Positions 8,436 through 17,055 of a stretch of 64,000 bases of DNA are shown piece by piece (within the stretch, counting starts at the first letter, position 1; each line of letters starts with the position of its first letter). The notes beneath the pieces are model-generated. The model did no database searches and was not told the origin of the DNA. It saw nothing but the letters and a program-made list of their open reading frames with translations. This stretch comes from Caballeronia ptereochthonis (GTDB taxonomy: Bacteria > Pseudomonadota > Gammaproteobacteria > Burkholderiales > Burkholderiaceae), in NCBI RefSeq assembly GCF_001545075.1, contig NZ_FCOB02000011.1, positions 124,001 through 188,000 on the forward strand. The letters are read 5' to 3'. The position numbers and the translations under genes are program-made.

Positions 8436-9899
8436 ATGAATGACATGGCAAGCGGCGCCACCCTCGCGCGTTCCCGCGCGCAGACGCCGAACACACAGGA
8501 ATCCGATGCCGATCGCATCGTCGGCGCACTGGTGGCGCGAGCACGCGCCGCGCAGCGCCGCTTCGAGCACGCCGGGCAGGAGACCCTCGACACCGCCGCC
8601 GCGGCCGCCGCGTGGGCGATCATGGAGCCGCAACGCAACCGGCGACTCGCGGAACTCGCCGTGCGCGATACGGAACTCGGCAACGCCGACGACAAGTTCC
8701 GCAAGAACCATCGCAAGACGCTCGGCCTCTTGCGCGATCTCCACGGCGTCGCGACGACGGGCGTGATCGCGCGGGACGAGGCGCACGGCATCGTCGAGAT
8801 CGCGCGCGCGGTGGGCGTGGTGGCGGCGATCACGCCGTCGACGAATCCGGGCGCGACGCCGGCCAACAAGATCATCAACGCGCTCAAGTGCGGCAACGCG
8901 ATCATCGTCGCGCCCTCGCCGAAGGGCTATTCGTCGTGCGCGCTGCTCATCGGCTTCATTCACGCGGAGTTCGCGAAGGCGGGGCTCGATCCCGATCTCG
9001 TGCAGATGCTGCCGCAGCCGATTGGCAAGGCCGCGACCGCCGCGTTGATGCGCCTCGCGGATCTGGTCGTCGCGACCGGCTCGCAGGCCAACGTGCGCAT
9101 GGCCTATACGAGCGGCACGCCGGCCTTCGGCGTGGGCGCCGGCAACGTCGCGTCGATCGTCACGGCGAGCGCGAAACCCGATGATGCGGCGCGCAAGATC
9201 GCCGTATCCAAGACCTTCGACAACGCGACCAGTTGCTCGTCGGAGAACAGCGTCGTGATCGAGGATGCGGTCTACGCGCGCATGCTCGATGCCCTCGCGG
9301 CGCAAGGCGGCGTGCTGCTCGACGCCGCGCAAAAGGCGCAATTGCAGTCGGCGATGTGGCAGGACGGCAAGCTCTCGGCGCGCTGCACGGCGCGCTCCGC
9401 CGCGACGATCGCGCGCGAGGCGGGCCTCGACGACATCGCCGCGCGCGAGCCGAAGTTCCTCATGGTGGAGGAAAGCGGCTACGGCGCCGATCATCCGTTC
9501 TCGGGCGAGAAGCTCTCGCCCGTGCTGACGGTCTATCGCGCACACGACATCGACGCGGCGATGGACATCGTGCGCGGCATTTACAGCTACATGGGCGCGG
9601 GGCATTCGGTCGGCGTGCACGGCGCGGACGACGCACTCGCTGTCACGCTCGGCACGCAGTTGCCGGTGGCGCGCGTGATCGTCGATCAGGCGCATTGCCT
9701 CGCGACCGGCGGCAACTTCGACAACGGCCTGCCGTTCTCGCTCTCGATGGGCTGCGGCACCTGGGGCGGCAACAATTTCTCGTCGAATCTCGGCTATCGG
9801 CAATACCTGAACATCACGCGCGTCGCCTACCCGATCGCGGAGCGCGTGCCGGAAGTCGATGCGCTCCTCGGCGACTACTTCCGGAGGTGCGGACGATGA
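8436..9899 (+). CDS. sauS: Acylating aldehyde dehydrogenase, probable sulfoacetaldehyde dehydrogenase SauS
   Basis: 487 residues. The protein shows the CoA-acylating aldehyde dehydrogenase fold: VVAAITPSTNPGATPANKIINALKCGNAIIVAPSPKG for cofactor binding and the catalytic Cys267 in FDNATSCSSENSVV. The family interconverts acyl-CoA and aldehyde with NAD(P)H. In C. necator, SauS reduces sulfoacetyl-CoA to sulfoacetaldehyde. The gene is first of a tight plus-strand unit whose second gene overlaps it by four bases, and the order regulator-dehydrogenase-ligase-MFS equals sauRSTU. Other acyl-CoA reductases (e.g. EutE- or succinate-semialdehyde-type) share the fold, so substrate is inferred from context. 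Weak ribosome site; an ATG three codons in (8445) is an alternative start. Confidence 0.78.
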   Translation: MNDMASGATLARSRAQTPNTQESDADRIVGALVARARAAQRRFEHAGQETLDTAAAAAAWAIMEPQRNRRLAELAVRDTELGNADDKFRKNHRKTLGLLRDLHGVATTGVIARDEAHGIVEIARAVGVVAAITPSTNPGATPANKIINALKCGNAIIVAPSPKGYSSCALLIGFIHAEFAKAGLDPDLVQMLPQPIGKAATAALMRLADLVVATGSQANVRMAYTSGTPAFGVGAGNVASIVTASAKPDDAARKIAVSKTFDNATSCSSENSVVIEDAVYARMLDALAAQGGVLLDAAQKAQLQSAMWQDGKLSARCTARSAATIAREAGLDDIAAREPKFLMVEESGYGADHPFSGEKLSPVLTVYRAHDIDAAMDIVRGIYSYMGAGHSVGVHGADDALAVTLGTQLPVARVIVDQAHCLATGGNFDNGLPFSLSMGCGTWGGNNFSSNLGYRQYLNITRVAYPIAERVPEVDALLGDYFRRCGR

Positions 9900-11533
9900 G
9901 CGCGCTTCCCGATCGAATCGCTTCGCGCGCCGGACTGCCGCACGATGCGCGTACGCTGCGCGCATTGATCGACGCGCGGGCCGAACATGCTCCCGACAGG
10001 CACTTCCTGCTCTGCGCGGCGCAAGGCGGCACGTTGACCTTCGGCGCACTGCGCGACGACTGCCGTGCGCTCGAAGCGCGCTTCAAGGCGGCAGGACTGC
10101 GGCCGGGCGATGTCGTCTCCGTCTTCATGGGCAACGGCATCCAGACCGCGCGTCTTCTGCTTGCGGCGATGTACGGCGGGCTCGTCGCCAATCCGCTGAA
10201 CCTGCTGTGCCAGCCTTCGCAGGTGCGCTACATCGTCGAGCATTCGGATACGCGCGCGATCTTCGTCGCCGACGATACGCACGACACGATCATCGAGGCA
10301 ATCGACGCGCTGCGCGCCGAAGGCATGAAGCGCGAGATCGCGGTGGTGCGCACGTCGCCGGATACAAACGTGTTGCCCGACATCCCGGCGCTGTCCACGC
10401 GCGCGATTCCTCTCTCGCGCGACGATGCGCCTCCCGGCGTGCGCATCGTCGCAAGCGAGGGGGGCGGCATCAACCCCGGCGATACCGCGCTCCTGATGTA
10501 CACGTCGGGCACGACCGGCGCGCCGAAGGGCGTGCTCCTGAGTCACCGCAGCCTGCTCGCGAACATGCGCAACATCAGCGCGGAGCATCGTCTCTCCGAG
10601 GACGATCGCGTGCTCGTGTCGCTGCCGCTCTATCACATCAACGGCCTCGTCGTGGCGCTGCTCACGCCGCTGTATCACGGCGGCTCGGCCGTGATGACGC
10701 CGCGCTTCTCGGCGCGCACGTTCTGGAGCGAGGCTTCGCAGCACGGCTGCACATGGATCAACGTGGTGCCGACCATCGTCGCCTATCTGCTCAACGGCGA
10801 AGGCGCGCAAGGCGTCGATCTCTCCGCGCTCAAGTTCTGCCGCAGCGCATCGGCGGCGCTGCCGGCCGATCATCATCGCGCGTTCGAGGAGCGCTTCGGC
10901 ATCGGCGTCATCGAAACGATGGGGATGACGGAGACCGCCGCGCCGGCTTTCAGCAATCCGTACGATCAGGCGTTGCGGAGAATCGGCAGCATCGGCCTGC
11001 CGTCGGGCGGCGAGGCGAAGATCGTCGATCTCGAAGGGCGCGAGTGCGCGCCGCACGAAACGGGCGAGCTCGTGCTGCGCGGGGATCAGCTGATGAGCGG
11101 CTACTACAAGCGGCCCGACGAGACCCGCGACGCCTTCATCGCCGAAGGATGGCTGCGCACCGGCGACCTCGGCTATCGCGACGAGGCGGGCTTCTTCTAC
11201 ATCAACGGGCGCGCGAAGGAGCTCATCATCAAGGGCGGCGAGAACATCGCGCCGCGCGAGATCGACGAGGCGCTCCTGCGCCATCCCGGCGTGCTCGAAG
11301 CGGCCGCGGTCGGCGTCCCCGATCCGGCTTACGGGCAGGATATCGTCGCGTTCATCGTGCCGAGCGGCGGCGCGGCTTCGCTCGATGTCGCCGAGCTGCG
11401 CGCGCACTGCCTGCGCGAACTCGGCCGCTACAAGACACCGCGTGAATTCCGCTTCATCGATGCATTGCCGCGCGGCCCCTCGGGCAAGGTGCAGCGCCTG
11501 AAGCTCGTGCAGAGCCCGCAGCCCGCAGGATAA
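9896..11533 (+). CDS. sauT: AMP-forming acyl-CoA ligase, probable sulfoacetate-CoA ligase SauT
   Basis: 545 residues of the ANL superfamily. Motifs in order: LLMYTSGTTGAPKGVLLSH (P-loop A3), VIETMGMTETAAP (A5), GWLRTGDLGY (A7), INGRAKELIIKGGENIAPREID (A8) and GPSGKVQRLKL with the catalytic C-terminal lysine (A10). The enzyme adenylates a carboxylate and then forms its CoA thioester. GGAGGT at 9882-9887 precedes the ATG, which overlaps the dehydrogenase stop (ATGA). In the sau pathway this step activates sulfoacetate so that the neighbouring dehydrogenase can reduce it. The carboxylate identity is inferred from synteny. Confidence 0.8.
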   Translation: MSALPDRIASRAGLPHDARTLRALIDARAEHAPDRHFLLCAAQGGTLTFGALRDDCRALEARFKAAGLRPGDVVSVFMGNGIQTARLLLAAMYGGLVANPLNLLCQPSQVRYIVEHSDTRAIFVADDTHDTIIEAIDALRAEGMKREIAVVRTSPDTNVLPDIPALSTRAIPLSRDDAPPGVRIVASEGGGINPGDTALLMYTSGTTGAPKGVLLSHRSLLANMRNISAEHRLSEDDRVLVSLPLYHINGLVVALLTPLYHGGSAVMTPRFSARTFWSEASQHGCTWINVVPTIVAYLLNGEGAQGVDLSALKFCRSASAALPADHHRAFEERFGIGVIETMGMTETAAPAFSNPYDQALRRIGSIGLPSGGEAKIVDLEGRECAPHETGELVLRGDQLMSGYYKRPDETRDAFIAEGWLRTGDLGYRDEAGFFYINGRAKELIIKGGENIAPREIDEALLRHPGVLEAAAVGVPDPAYGQDIVAFIVPSGGAASLDVAELRAHCLRELGRYKTPREFRFIDALPRGPSGKVQRLKLVQSPQPAG

Positions 11534-11592
11534 GCTGGCGCGGATCCGCACACTCGACCCATTCCACATCAGATGGACTGAGCTTTACATGG

Positions 11593-11627
11593 GACCGGAG
11601 CAAATCGCTGAAGCGATGACTCCGGTC
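11593..11627 (+). other. Stem-loop in the leader of the MFS gene
   Basis: Outer stem GACCGGAG (11593-11600) with CTCCGGTC (11620-11627), and inner stem ATCGC (11604-11608) with GCGAT (11613-11617) closing a TGAA loop. It ends just before the AAGGAG ribosome site of the MFS gene. There is no U-tract, so it is more likely a stability or processing element than a terminator. Confidence 0.5.
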
Positions 11628-11641
11628 GACAAGGAGACAAC

Positions 11642-12982
11642 GTGAACAAGCATCGTCAGCGCGTGAAGACGCGCCATATCATTCTCGGCGTGATGTGCCT
11701 GATGTACTTCATCTCGTACATCGACCGGGTGAATATCGCCGTCGCGGGTCCGTTGATTCGCCAGGAGATGGGACTGACGTCCGTGCAGCTCGGACTCGTG
11801 TTCTCCGCCTTCGCTTATCCGTACGCGGTGATGCAGATCGTCGGCGGCTGGCTCGCCGACCGCTTCGGGCCGAAGCTCGTGCTGACCGTGCTCTCGCTGA
11901 TCTGGGGCGCGGCCACGCTCGCGACGGGCTTCGCGGGCAGCATCGCGATGCTCGTGCTGATGCGCGTCGCGCTCGGCATCGGCGAAGGCGGCGCTTTCCC
12001 GACCGCGACGCGCGCGTTCACGTACTGGATGCCGGTGCACGAGCGCGGCTTCGCGCAAGGCATCACGCACAGCTTCGCGCGGCTGGGCGGCGCGGTCACG
12101 CCGCCGGTCGTGCTCGCCGTCGTCGCGGCGAGCGGCTGGCGCGAGGCGTTCATCCTGCTCGGCGTCGCGAGCCTCGCATGGACGGCGCTTTATCTCTTCG
12201 TGTTCACCAACTCGCCCGATGAGAACCGCCGCATCACGCCCGAGGAAACCGCGGAAATCGGCTATCGCGCGGGGGAATGCGCGCGCGCCAAGAAGAACGC
12301 GACGCCCTGGCGCAAGCTGATTCATCGCATGTGGCTCGTGACGTTCGTGGACTTCTGCTATGGCTGGCTGCTGTGGGTGTATCTGACGTGGCTGCCGTCG
12401 TATCTGAAGGAATCGCGCGGTTTCGATCTGAAGCACCTCGCGCTCTTCACCGCGCTGCCGCTGCTCGCGGGCGTGATCGGCGATACGCTCGGCGGCGTGC
12501 TATCGGACCGCATCTACAGGCTCACGGGGCGGCTGCGCCTCGCGCGCTGCAGCATTCTGGTCGTGGGCATGGGCGGCTCGCTCGCCTTCCTGCTGCCGAT
12601 GGTCAATGCGCCGAGCCCGATCGCCGCGGTGTGGTTCCTGACCGGCTCGTTCTTCTTCCTGGAGATCACCAATCCGGTGTTGTGGACCTTGCCGCTCGAT
12701 ATCGCGGGCAAATATGCGGGTACCGCGGGCGGCATGATGAACACCGGCTTCGGCGTGGCGGGGATGGTGTCGCCGGTGGCCTTCGGCTATCTGATCGAAC
12801 AGACGGGCAGCTACAACGTGCCGTTCACGATTTCCGCGGGGCTGCTCGCGGTGGGCGCGGTCGCGGCGCTTTTCATCGACACCAGCAAGACTGTCGAGGC
12901 CGACGAGGCGCGCGAGGCGCGGAGTCGCGAGGAGATGGGGGTGCCTGCGTTCGCCGGCGGGGCGGGGAACTGGCACGAGTAG
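11642..12982 (+). CDS. sauU: MFS anion:cation symporter, probable sulfoacetate transporter SauU
   Basis: 446 residues and about 12 transmembrane helices. The N-terminus (RHIILGVMCLMYFISYIDRVNIAVAGPLI) and the loop GGWLADRFGPKLVL are typical of the anion:cation symporter branch of MFS. The region GIGEGGAFPTATRAF also fits. The start has AAGGAGA six bases upstream. It closes the dehydrogenase/ligase unit after a 108-base gap holding a strong stem-loop. In C. necator the transporter in this position is SauU. The last 20 residues (EEMGVPAFAGGAGNWHE) are a hydrophilic tail. Its stop faces the permease stop of the next operon 8 bases away. Confidence 0.78.
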   Translation: MNKHRQRVKTRHIILGVMCLMYFISYIDRVNIAVAGPLIRQEMGLTSVQLGLVFSAFAYPYAVMQIVGGWLADRFGPKLVLTVLSLIWGAATLATGFAGSIAMLVLMRVALGIGEGGAFPTATRAFTYWMPVHERGFAQGITHSFARLGGAVTPPVVLAVVAASGWREAFILLGVASLAWTALYLFVFTNSPDENRRITPEETAEIGYRAGECARAKKNATPWRKLIHRMWLVTFVDFCYGWLLWVYLTWLPSYLKESRGFDLKHLALFTALPLLAGVIGDTLGGVLSDRIYRLTGRLRLARCSILVVGMGGSLAFLLPMVNAPSPIAAVWFLTGSFFFLEITNPVLWTLPLDIAGKYAGTAGGMMNTGFGVAGMVSPVAFGYLIEQTGSYNVPFTISAGLLAVGAVAALFIDTSKTVEADEAREARSREEMGVPAFAGGAGNWHE

Positions 12983-12990
12983 GACCGGCG

Positions 12991-14760
12991 CTAAGCGCGC
13001 CGATCCCGCGCGCGCAGCAGATGAATGGCCACCGCGATCACGACGACGAACGCAAAAATCAGCGTCGACACTGCGGCGAGCGCGGGGCTCGCCGCCATCA
13101 GCATCTCGGACCATAGCTGGTTGGGCAGCGTGCTGCTGAGTCCGCCCGTCACGAACATCGCGAGCGTGAGCTCTTCGAACGATGTCACGAAGGCGATGAG
13201 AAACGCCGCGATCAGGCCGGGACGGATCACCGGAAGCATGACGAAGCGGATGTGCTGCAGCACGCCCGCGCCGAGCGTGTCGGCGGCCTGGTCGAGGCGG
13301 CGATCGTAAGTGGTGAGCGTGGCCATCAGCGTGATGACGGTGTAGGGAAGCGCGATCACCGTATGGCCGAGCACGAGGCCCGCGCTCGTGCCCACGAGCC
13401 CGAGCCGCGCATAGACCAGGAAGAGCGACACGGCGAGCAGGATGTGCGGCACGATCATCGGCGCGAGAATGAAGCCGAGCAAGGCTTGCTGACCCGCGAA
13501 GCGGCGCCGCGTGAGCGCGATGGCGGTGGGCAGGCTGATGACGAGCGCCAGCGCGGCGCTTGCGAAGCCGATGCCGAACGAGCGCAGCGCGGCGCGGGCC
13601 CAGAGGTCCGAACCGAGAATGAGCGCGTACCAGCGCAGCGAGAAGCCGCGCGGCGGCCATTGAATGAAACTGCCTTCGGTGAACGACACGGGAATCAGGA
13701 ACAGGGCCGGCGCGACGAGAAACAGCAGAATCAGGCCCGCGAGCAGATAGCGCATCGCCTTGCGGGTGTGCCCCGCGCCCGGTACGCCGGCCATGATGCG
13801 CTCGCAGGCGCGCTCGATGCGATCGGACGCGGCGGCGAGACCGCCGGCGACGCGCCGGCCGAAACGCCACTTTCCGTATCGGGGCGAGCGGCCGGCATCG
13901 GCCTGACCCGTGAGCGTATCGACGCCGAACAGGCGATCGAACGCCTTGAAGATGACGAACGCGGTAACGAGCACGAGCGTTGCGACCGCGCCCGCGAAGC
14001 CCCAGTTCAACAACTGCTGCACCTGATCGATGATGACCTGCGCGATCATCACTTCGTCGCCGGAGCCGAGCAGCGCGGGCGTGACGAACACGCCCAGGCT
14101 CGAGATGAACACGAGCAGCAGCGCCGAGGCGACCCCGGGCAGCGACAACGGAAAATAGACGCGCCAGAAGGTCTCACCCGTGCCCGCGCCGAGCGTGGCC
14201 GCCGCGCTGATGAGACGCGGATCGATGGTCTTCATGACGGACACCATCACGAGGATCGCGAGCGGCATGTACGCGTTGACCATGCCGATCATCACACCGC
14301 TGAAGTTGTAGATCAGCGCAGGTAGATGACCGAAGCCGAGTGTCGAGAGCCACGCATTGACGACGCCTTCACGCCCGAGCAGCACCATCCAGCCGAAGGT
14401 GCGCATCAGCACGCCGGCCCAATATGGAATCAGCACGCCGAGTGTCAGAAGGCTCGCCATCGACGGCCGCGAGCGCGCGATCAGCATCGCGAGCGGATAA
14501 CCGAGCCCGACCGACAGGAGCGCCGTGACCGCGCCGACCCTGATCGTGATCCACAGGCTCTTCGAATACGCGGAGGTTTCGAAGAGGCGCACGAAGTTGG
14601 CGGCGGACCACGCGCCGTCCGGCGTGATCACGCTGCGCGAGAGCAGCAGGAGAATCGGCACCAGAAAGAGCGCGCCGAGAAACAGCAGCACGGGAACGAG
14701 CGGCGCCATGTGCCGCAGGGTCGGCATGCGCCGGCGAGAGGACGTGGCGAGGGAGCTCAT
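12991..14760 (-). CDS. Fused PotB-PotC-type ABC transporter permease
   Basis: 589 residues holding two complete permease modules in one chain, where the family normally has two separate proteins of about 280 residues. Module 1 (about residues 1-290) has the EAA-type loop SAAATLGAGTGETFWRVYFP. Module 2 (about 320-589) has QAADTLGAGVLQHIRFVMLP. The linker is hydrophilic and basic (GRSPRYGKWRFGRRV). The start overlaps the ATPase stop (ATGA). With the ATPase and Tat-exported binding protein it forms an importer of the polyamine/opine/phosphonate type. The ligand is unknown. Confidence 0.85.
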   Translation of the reverse strand: MSSLATSSRRRMPTLRHMAPLVPVLLFLGALFLVPILLLLSRSVITPDGAWSAANFVRLFETSAYSKSLWITIRVGAVTALLSVGLGYPLAMLIARSRPSMASLLTLGVLIPYWAGVLMRTFGWMVLLGREGVVNAWLSTLGFGHLPALIYNFSGVMIGMVNAYMPLAILVMVSVMKTIDPRLISAAATLGAGTGETFWRVYFPLSLPGVASALLLVFISSLGVFVTPALLGSGDEVMIAQVIIDQVQQLLNWGFAGAVATLVLVTAFVIFKAFDRLFGVDTLTGQADAGRSPRYGKWRFGRRVAGGLAAASDRIERACERIMAGVPGAGHTRKAMRYLLAGLILLFLVAPALFLIPVSFTEGSFIQWPPRGFSLRWYALILGSDLWARAALRSFGIGFASAALALVISLPTAIALTRRRFAGQQALLGFILAPMIVPHILLAVSLFLVYARLGLVGTSAGLVLGHTVIALPYTVITLMATLTTYDRRLDQAADTLGAGVLQHIRFVMLPVIRPGLIAAFLIAFVTSFEELTLAMFVTGGLSSTLPNQLWSEMLMAASPALAAVSTLIFAFVVVIAVAIHLLRARDRRA

Positions 14761-15938
14761 GCCGCACCGGGCGTTCGGCCGGCCTCGCTGGTGCCGTTGA
14801 GCAGAATCGCGCTGTCGCGGTCGAAGCCGACGCGCACCGCATCGCCGGGCCTGACGCGCGCGCCGCCGATGCGGCTCGGCAACGTGGCGACGAGTGGCGC
14901 GCCGTCGGAGGAGCGCATCATCACGCGGGTGAGCGGACCGGTGAGCACGACGCGTTCGATCACCGCATCGATCCGGTTGTCGGGTTCGAGCGCGCCCGCG
15001 CCCGGCAGCAGTTCCAGGTTCTCCGGCCGCACGATGACGCTCGCCGGGCCCGCCTCGACCGGCACGGGGGTGCGGCACAGCACGCGGCTGCCGTCGGGGA
15101 GACGCGCTTCGCCGTCCGCGCTCACGGTGACGCGAAAGCGGTTCGACTCGCCGAGAAAGCCCGCGGTGAACAGATTCGCCGGCGAGAAATAGAGCTCTTC
15201 CGGCGTGCCGATCTGCTCGACGCGCCCTTCGTTCAGGAGACAGATGCGGTCGCTCATCACGAGCGCTTCTTCCTGATCGTGCGTGACGTAGATCACGCTC
15301 GCGCCCACTTCGCGCGAGAGCCGCACGATCTCGATCTGCATGTGATCGCGCAGCCGCTTGTCGAGCGCGCCGAGGGGCTCGTCCATCAGGATGATCGACG
15401 GCTGATACACGAAGCAGCGCGCGAGCGCGACGCGCTGCTGCTGGCCGCCCGAAAGCGCCTGCGGCATGCGCTCCGCGAGATGCGACAGACGCACCACTTC
15501 CAGCACCTGCCCGACCGCGCGGCCGATGTCCCGTTCGCTCATCCTTCGCATGCGCAGGGCAAACGCGATGTTCTCGTAGACGCTCAGGTGCGGAAAGAGC
15601 GCGTAATTCTGGAACACGAGCCCGAGGTCGCGCTTCTTGCTCGGCACGCGCGTGGCGTTCTGGCCGTCGATCCAGATTTCTCCCGCGTCCGGTTCGACGA
15701 GGCCGGCGATCAGCGAAAGCAAGGTCGTCTTGCCCGAACCCGAAGGGCCGAGCAGGGTGAGGAATTCGCCTTCGGCCATCGCGAGGTCGGTGGCGGCGAG
15801 CGAGAGAACGTCGCCGTAACGCTTGGTGAGGCCCGCGGTGCGCAGCTTGAGCGGCCTGCCAGAGAGCCGGTCCGCGCGGGCGCGCGCCTCGTCGGCGTGG
15901 CCGTGGGGGCCGGCCAGGCTGGCCGCCAGCACGCTCAT
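14757..15938 (-). CDS. ABC transporter ATPase, PotA-like
   Basis: 393 residues. Walker A GPSGSGKTT, Q-loop VFQNYALFPHLSVYENIAF, signature LSGGQQQRVALAR, Walker B ILMDEPLGALD and switch histidine IYVTHDQEEAL are all intact. A C-terminal TOBE-type regulatory domain follows (about residues 290-393). The first 30 residues are an unusual Ala/Arg-rich leader before KLRTAGLTKRYGDV. The start overlaps the binding-protein stop and the stop overlaps the permease start, so the three genes are tightly coupled. Energises import by the fused permease. Confidence 0.92.
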   Translation of the reverse strand: MSVLAASLAGPHGHADEARARADRLSGRPLKLRTAGLTKRYGDVLSLAATDLAMAEGEFLTLLGPSGSGKTTLLSLIAGLVEPDAGEIWIDGQNATRVPSKKRDLGLVFQNYALFPHLSVYENIAFALRMRRMSERDIGRAVGQVLEVVRLSHLAERMPQALSGGQQQRVALARCFVYQPSIILMDEPLGALDKRLRDHMQIEIVRLSREVGASVIYVTHDQEEALVMSDRICLLNEGRVEQIGTPEELYFSPANLFTAGFLGESNRFRVTVSADGEARLPDGSRVLCRTPVPVEAGPASVIVRPENLELLPGAGALEPDNRIDAVIERVVLTGPLTRVMMRSSDGAPLVATLPSRIGGARVRPGDAVRVGFDRDSAILLNGTSEAGRTPGAA

Positions 15939-16990
15939 CGCATTCTCCAGGCGTTGAACTGCTCGATGGTCTTGTCCTTGTGCGTGACCCAGTAATCGTT
16001 GTCGATCATGAGCGCCACTTTCCGATAATCCGGATTGGTGCTCAGCACCTGCGCGCGCTTCGGATCGATATGCTCGTACGCCTTCGGATTCGCCGGCCCG
16101 TAACTCATGTACTTGGCGAGCAGCGCCTGCTGCTGAGGCTGCATCGCGAACGCGACGAACTCGCGCGCGGCCTGCGCCTTCGGCGTCCCGCGCACGATGC
16201 ACCAGCCCTCGACCCCCGCGATGTTCTGGTTCCAGACGAGCTTCACCGGCGCGCCCGCATCGATCGTGCGTTGGGCGGCGCCGTTCCAGATCGCGATCAT
16301 GTCGACTTCGCCGGTCTGCAGCAGTTGCGTCGATTGCGCGCCCGCCGTCCACCAGGCGTTCACCGCCGGCCGGATCCTGTTCAGGCTCGCAAAGCTGCGG
16401 TCGAGGTCGCAGGGATAGACCTTGCCGGTCGGCACGCCATCGGCCATCAGCGCGATCTCGACCGTGTCGAACGGAAAGTTGCGCAGCGCGCGGCGGCCCG
16501 GGAAGTCGTTCACGTTCCAGAAGTCCTGCCACGATTGCGGCGCGCGCTTGACCTTGTCGGCGCGATAGGCGAGCACGGTCGTGTAGACGTCGACACCGGC
16601 GAAATGCGGCCGGCGATACTCCGGCGGCAGGTCGTCGTAGGCGGAGCCGCCGATATTGAGCGGTTCGAGAAGGTCGCTCTTCACGCATTGATCGTGCGCC
16701 GCCAGACTCAGGAGCGCGACATCCCATAGATACGACTTCGCCTCGACCATCGCCTTGATCTGCGCCGTCGGCTCGGGCGCGGACGCCGCCGGAACGACCT
16801 TGATGCCCGTCTTGGCCTCGAAGGGCAGATAGAAGGCCTCGCGGAAGGCGTCGACGTAGGAGCCGCCCGCGTCGCGCACGGTGATGCTGTCCGGGCGACC
16901 GGACGATGTCGCGGAGAAGGCGGGCGCGGCGCTCGCCGCGAGCGCCGCGCCTGCGAGTGTCAGAAAGCCTCGGCGGTCGATTTTTTGCAT
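15935..16990 (-). CDS. Tat-exported ABC substrate-binding protein, PotD-like
   Basis: 351 residues. The N-terminus MQKIDRRGFLTLAGAALAASAAPAFSA contains the twin-arginine motif DRRGFL and an AFSA cleavage site, so it is probably exported folded. The mature part (SITVRDAGGSYVDAFREAFYLPFEAKTGIKV, then YLWDVALLSLAAHDQC, and PFDTVEIALMADGVP) resembles family-1 binding proteins for spermidine/putrescine and related cations. AGGAGC lies ahead of the ATG. It is the second gene after the acetoacetate-decarboxylase-like gene. Ligand unknown. Confidence 0.88.
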   Translation of the reverse strand: MQKIDRRGFLTLAGAALAASAAPAFSATSSGRPDSITVRDAGGSYVDAFREAFYLPFEAKTGIKVVPAASAPEPTAQIKAMVEAKSYLWDVALLSLAAHDQCVKSDLLEPLNIGGSAYDDLPPEYRRPHFAGVDVYTTVLAYRADKVKRAPQSWQDFWNVNDFPGRRALRNFPFDTVEIALMADGVPTGKVYPCDLDRSFASLNRIRPAVNAWWTAGAQSTQLLQTGEVDMIAIWNGAAQRTIDAGAPVKLVWNQNIAGVEGWCIVRGTPKAQAAREFVAFAMQPQQQALLAKYMSYGPANPKAYEHIDPKRAQVLSTNPDYRKVALMIDNDYWVTHKDKTIEQFNAWRMR

Positions 16991-17055
16991 GATGTCGCTC
17001 CTGGCGGGACTGCGGCGTGGCGGGGCGATGCCCGGAAATGCGTGAATGGGCGCTT

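Noticed and set aside
8418..10049. 543-residue open frame antisense to the aldehyde dehydrogenase
   Set aside because: It is rich in Arg/His/Asp, has no recognisable domain and mirrors a clearly real gene in high-GC DNA, where long antisense frames are expected.
9875..11569. 564-residue open frame antisense to the CoA ligase
   Set aside because: Same compositional artefact; the plus strand has all ANL motifs in order.
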